Program-made: the position numbers and the translations under genes
Source of the DNA: Lepiota brunneoincarnata
Lineage: Eukaryota > Basidiomycota > Agaricomycetes > Agaricales > Agaricaceae
Length of the DNA: 64,000 nt
Assembly (NCBI GenBank): GCA_023014365.1
Contig: JAEBUN010000009.1
Location: forward strand, 434,001-498,000
Direction of reading: 5' to 3'
Notes under the pieces: model-generated
Told to the model about the DNA's origin: nothing
Database searches by the model: none
What the model saw: the letters and a program-made list of their open reading frames with translations, nothing else
Shown: piece after piece, positions 60,501 to 64,000 of the stretch
Layout of the letters: the number at the start of each line of letters is the position of its first letter
Numbering within the stretch: the stretch's first letter is position 1

Positions 60501-61620
60501 AGGACCGAAGATACGACTTGTGCGCCGTCACAACGAATATTCATTCTAACGAGCCCTAGAGAGTGTCCGATGTCCGAGCGTGACCAGTGTTTGCTCTGTC
60601 GCTCCAAAACCTTCGTTGGGTCAACCAGAAGGGCCTATGTTCACACCGTGTCGGACGGGCCGAGGTTCAGAGCCTGCAAGTGGCCCTCCTCCACTCCTGG
60701 CTTGGCAAAGTGGATTTCCGTTGGGGGTGAAGGTTTTTCCTGGGATAGCGAGCGCGACTACAAGGCATAAGCAGCCTTTCCCTGGGTCGTTGTGAGAGAA
60801 TTGGCCGAAGGGCATGAGGTAGCCTTCCATGGTATTCAATATATTCATCCTTCTTACACTCCGAGGGCAAACGCTTTCATGTGCGTGGGGTGCTCGTCGC
60901 TTCGTAGGACAGCGCGTGTGCATGAACGCCGAGGGACATGCGAAAAGAATTTGACACGCAAAGGAAGTATTTGTTGCATATAGGCATATATCCGCGCAGA
61001 TTTCTATCGAGTTCAAGCGCTTATAGGCCGATTAGAGAATCTTGCGGAATACAGTGGATCGCTGGGAAGAGAATTGCAGCACCCAAGTTCGATCTCTCCG
61101 GAAAGCCACGGTGAAAACTATTTAGGGCGGACAACGGTGTCCATAAAAGTGGCTTCTGAACCCGAACGTGGGTCGTAGGAGCCATCGGGAATGTGATGGT
61201 AACTCGGCCTGAATGGCTCCATGGTTGGATGCGTGATAGACGAGTCGGGAGACCGATCACGGCTTTGGTAGATGAGTCGGAATGGTTCGCTGGCCCACAA
61301 TGATAAAGATCATCAGAAAGTTCTTCATCATGTCCTGAGAAACTGGTGTGTTGACAAGCATCAGCCGGGCAGCCTCACTTGGTTGTGCTTGGGATGTGAG
61401 AAACAACAGTGGATTCGTCAAGCACGGTACGTCTACAGAAAGAGATGCTCGGGATTTAATTTTAACCGCTTGAATGACCTGAGCCCAGACATGAGTGTAA
61501 TCGAAATGATGTGAATGTTGGGAGTACCAGCGAGTCCAGCCAGGAACATGGGCCTTCTTACGAAACAAAATTTTGACGAGGCATTCCGTGCCAAAATAAA
61601 TTTCGTTTCCAGAAGTGCAT
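57536..61620. other. Gene-poor region, no gene recognised
   Basis: About 4.1 kb. Open frames occur on both strands (57963-58562 minus, 58825-59148 plus, 60621-61016 minus, 61257-61949 minus) but none shows a motif I know, and I could not chain any of them into a spliced gene by phase and splice sites. A run of 15 C lies at 57899-57913. No terminal repeats, transposase or reverse transcriptase motifs were seen. It may hold decayed repeats, a non-coding RNA, or a fast-evolving orphan gene. Confidence 0.4.
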
Positions 61621-61971
61621 TTAGAAATCGGAGACGCGTCCTTTAAAACTCCAATCTCCTTCACCTTCCCCCCATCGACCAACGGGCTCACGTTTTGGTC
61701 CCCCACGTTCCCCAGTCTCCGGATTGACGTCTCCCTCGAATCCTGGCTCCACTGGTTCGCGAGCATCTGGGTGGAGTTGAGCCTCAGAGCCTCCTGAAGA
61801 GAGCTGGGCGAGTGGTGTTTGTGCTCTACGAAGCAGCTCCTCAAACTCGCGCTGTTGCTCTCGTGGAAGTGGAGGAGGAGAAGGGCGGTTGATATTGGCC
61901 ACCATGCGGTAGTGGCAGGGTACCCGAGGAGGAATATGAGGTCGAGCAAGGGTGCGGAGGATGAAGTTCAT
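61621..61971 (-). CDS. Succinate dehydrogenase assembly factor 4
   Basis: Single exon of 116 residues. The C-terminal DUF1674 signature is complete: EGDVNPETGERGGPKREPVG and EGDWSFKGRVSDF. Family members bind flavinated Sdh1 in the mitochondrial matrix and promote its assembly with Sdh2. The N-terminus MNFILRTLARPHIPPRVPCH YR is basic and hydrophobic, fitting a mitochondrial presequence. The ATG at 61971 is preferred because it starts this presequence; the frame stays open upstream with other ATGs. A long Pro/Glu/Gln segment separates the two parts. The gene is divergent from the Zn2Cys6 gene that follows. Confidence 0.9.
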   Translation of the reverse strand: MNFILRTLARPHIPPRVPCHYRMVANINRPSPPPLPREQQREFEELLRRAQTPLAQLSSGGSEAQLHPDAREPVEPGFEGDVNPETGERGGPKREPVGRWGEGEGDWSFKGRVSDF

Positions 61972-62352
61972 TGTCCGGAAATCTTTGTCGAGGAGAATCA
62001 GAACGTCCCGGCTCATTAAAGCCGACGAGAAGGGACGGATCACGAGAATATTACGTAATACACGTGGCATTGCGTAATGAAGCAGGCGGTCCCTTTTGGG
62101 GACACAGTCTCAGCCTTCAGTCGCGAGCACTGGTTAGGGCCTGCAGCCCTACTCTCCCTTTTCTTTTGCTGGCTTCTACTTCTGTAACCACTGCCTCGTA
62201 GAGGGCGCATGAATCTTTTATGCAGGACACAGTGCAGTCGCCAATTGCTATCCCTGCTTCCTATCGTTATTCCCTCAGCTCCTATTCCTCCAGAGCGCCA
62301 AATATTTCTCAAAAATGGTCTCCTTCCTCTAGCCTCAGAATATGTCTCTGAC
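61972..62352. promoter_or_regulatory. Divergent promoter region SDHAF4-like / Zn2Cys6 gene
   Basis: 381 bases between the start codons. No coding sequence of its own and no factor site I can name with confidence. Confidence 0.45.
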
Positions 62353-63926
62353 ATGTGCCTTGAACCTCCCAACAAGAAGCGCAAAAAAGACAGGGCTTGT
62401 GACTACTGTAGACGTCGTAAGATAAAGTGCGATGGTCCATGGCTCCGTGGCCATGTCTGTACCAACTGCATTCATGGGCACCGGAACTGTACCTACGTGT
62501 CAGTGGTCCTTTGTTGGGAATGTATGTGCACTAGTTTTTATTTCCTTTTTTTTTTTTTTTCAGGGAGTCTTCTAGGCCTCGTGGGCCCTCCAAGGCGTCT
62601 GTGGTTTTATTGTCCATCCATATTTAAGGGATGCTGATGAAACTGACAGCTATGTGGCGGCTCTCGAGGAAAAAATGGAGCGACTAGAGAGAGTAATCAA
62701 CCAGGTGTGTTCAGGATTCCTATTGGAAGCTTGTCATGCTCTGTAGTGTCAGCAGAAGCTCTTTTATCTGGCCCTTTGGCTACGCATCGTCATCTTTGTC
62801 ACGCAGCTAACGTCCACCATATAGCTCTACCCCGATGCAGACTTTTCCGAAGAACTTGGTCCTCCCGTTGTTCGTGGCTCTTGGAGAGACGATTATGTTC
62901 AAACGAGCCATCCCTCTCGGCCCTCATCATCCAGGCCGTCTGGCGACAGTCTCGCACCCCCCTTTGGCTCTCTCAGTTCCATTCCCAAATCAAACGCGAA
63001 TCTAATCACATGGGCCAGTCTACCAATTCCTGCCAATCGCACCTCACATCTTATCTTCAAACCTCCAAGAAACACTTCGCACCAGTACACCCATACGTTA
63101 GGATCGTCAACTTCGGGTTCATCCTCTGATGATTCATTCAGCGATTCTTCCGAGGAAACAATTGAAACTTGGGCGGGTGGACGTCAGAGGCTGACTCTGA
63201 GTGCCCTGGAGCCCACGGATCAAGCAAGAGGCAACTCAATACGGTTCCATGGACGAAGTTCGACCGCCAGCCTAGTTGAAGTTACTCGTAAGTTCAAATA
63301 TCTGTGCATGCAAGAGAGGAAGTCTCGAGGTAGCTTGAGAAACGGGGAGGAACTCAGAGAAGCAGGGGAAGCCGACAAGCTTGCCACAATCTGAGGCTAT
63401 GGATCCGACCAAGTCACTCAATACGCCCGATAATGATAAAGTACGAGCTACTCGACGTGCAAGATTCTGGACTACACCAAAAGTTTGTCTTCTCGTCACA
63501 TCCGCTTTTGTGGTATACACTGACCACAATTTTAAGTGGGAGTTGGCTTGGGAAGGTCATAGTACGGAGGTACCACATTTGATTCCGTCTGTCCTTGGCT
63601 ATTTTCCTTCGAGCAGCGTCGCCGATCGCTTGATTGAGCTTTTTTTTCGACATACAAACACATACCTACCGCTTCTGCATCGCCCAACCTTTGAACGCTT
63701 ATGGCAGCAAGGGTTGCACCACGGGAACCTTTGGTTTTCAACTGTGTGTATTTTGGTGTTCGCTGTAGCGAGCCGGTGGTACGAGTACGATGATGACCAT
63801 CCATTGGCACGTCAAATTGATTGGAAGGCGATTGGTTGGAGATGGTTTTTTGTCGTCTTGGACGTCCATCGCATTCAGCGTAGTTTGTTTTGCCCCGCAA
63901 CTCTCTTTGAGGTTCAGACGTTTGCT
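62353..63926 (+). CDS. Zn2Cys6 transcription factor with fungal-specific regulatory domain, 3' part cut by window end
   Basis: Exons 62353-62498, 62564-62596, 62650-62704, 62825-63287, 63340-63482 and 63537-63926, then a GTAAGT donor; the rest lies beyond the window. The zinc cluster is ACDYCRRRKIKCDGPWLRGH VCTNC...NCTYV, preceded by KKRKKDR. A coiled segment AYVAALEEKMERLERVINQ follows, as in Gal4-type dimerisation. A disordered Ser/Pro-rich linker leads to RRARFWTTPKWELAWEG and the start of the fungal_trans domain: FFRHTNTYLPLLHRPTFERL, ILVFAVASRW, GWRWFFVVL. This is the architecture of large basidiomycete regulators of the XlnR/Gal4 sort; targets unknown. The exon 5 boundaries were chosen by phase and are the least certain. 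Frame and splice sites are otherwise consistent. Confidence 0.87.
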
Positions 63927-64000
63927 GTAAGTTCCAAACACCTTTTTCTATGTATGGAGCCTTAGTGGCTGCAGCTAATGGCATTGTTTTTGCGCGGAAC

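Noticed and set aside
61257..61949. 230-residue minus-strand open frame
   Set aside because: It overlaps SDHAF4 in a different frame at its 5' part and shows no family motif in the remainder; I could not support it as a gene.
1..64000. CRISPR arrays, rRNA, tRNA, phage or bacterial mobile elements
   Set aside because: No regular repeat-spacer array, no rRNA or tRNA consensus and no transposase, integrase or reverse transcriptase motif could be seen on reading both strands; short tRNAs could still have been missed.

Overview
This window is nuclear DNA of a filamentous basidiomycete, most likely an Agaricomycete. The evidence is dense intron-rich genes (I modelled about 153 introns, mostly 45 to 70 bases, GT-AG with a few GC-AG), an AA9 lytic polysaccharide monooxygenase, basidiomycete-style Zn2Cys6 regulators and proteins whose closest relatives I know are fungal. 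A finer placement (for example Cantharellales) is only a guess. No bacterial, viral or organellar segment was recognised. Most coordinates below come from joining exons by reading frame, splice signals and family consensus; in nearly every gene the exon phases add up exactly.

Layout. 1-8.7 kb: CDS1 (cut by the window start), TOP1, a small complex I subunit, and threonine dehydratase ILV1. 8.7-15.9 kb: a PHD-finger protein and VPS8. 17.0-29.1 kb: three paralogous membrane proteins (here called A, B, C) of a fungal family with a degenerate WW-like tryptophan motif and about four membrane helices; COG2 lies between A and B, and B and C are tail to tail. 29.9-34.7 kb: PRKRIP1-like, AA9 LPMO, RMT2 and TRAPP subunit BET5. 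34.9-41.5 kb: remodeller FUN30 and a mitochondrial-carrier-like protein. 43.3-46.9 kb: a Zn2Cys6 factor and U2AF35. 47.1-52.5 kb: ALG14, APC subunit CDC23 and a GLTSCR-domain protein. 53.0-57.5 kb: a CLC chloride/proton exchanger and SmD3. 57.5-61.6 kb is gene-poor. 61.6-64 kb: SDH assembly factor SDHAF4 and a second Zn2Cys6 factor, cut by the window end.

The genes are mainly housekeeping: Golgi and endosome traffic (VPS8, COG2, BET5, CLC), splicing (U2AF35, SmD3, PRKRIP1-like), chromatin and DNA topology (TOP1, FUN30, PHD protein, GLTSCR protein), lipid and glycan synthesis (CDS1, ALG14) and mitochondrial function (complex I subunit, SDHAF4). They are not an operon or cluster. Several share short divergent promoters (TOP1/complex I, ALG14/CDC23, SDHAF4/Zn2Cys6). 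The accessory part is the A/B/C family expansion, where the start codon of B appears lost and A and C share a duplicated 5' flank in inverted orientation.

Other notable points: a 24-base TOP1 exon that carries the catalytic tyrosine and can be skipped in frame, a 6-base microexon in SmD3, four GC-AG introns (one in U2AF35 itself), a large Pro/Gln insertion in BET5, and apparent one-base insertions in ILV1 and VPS8.
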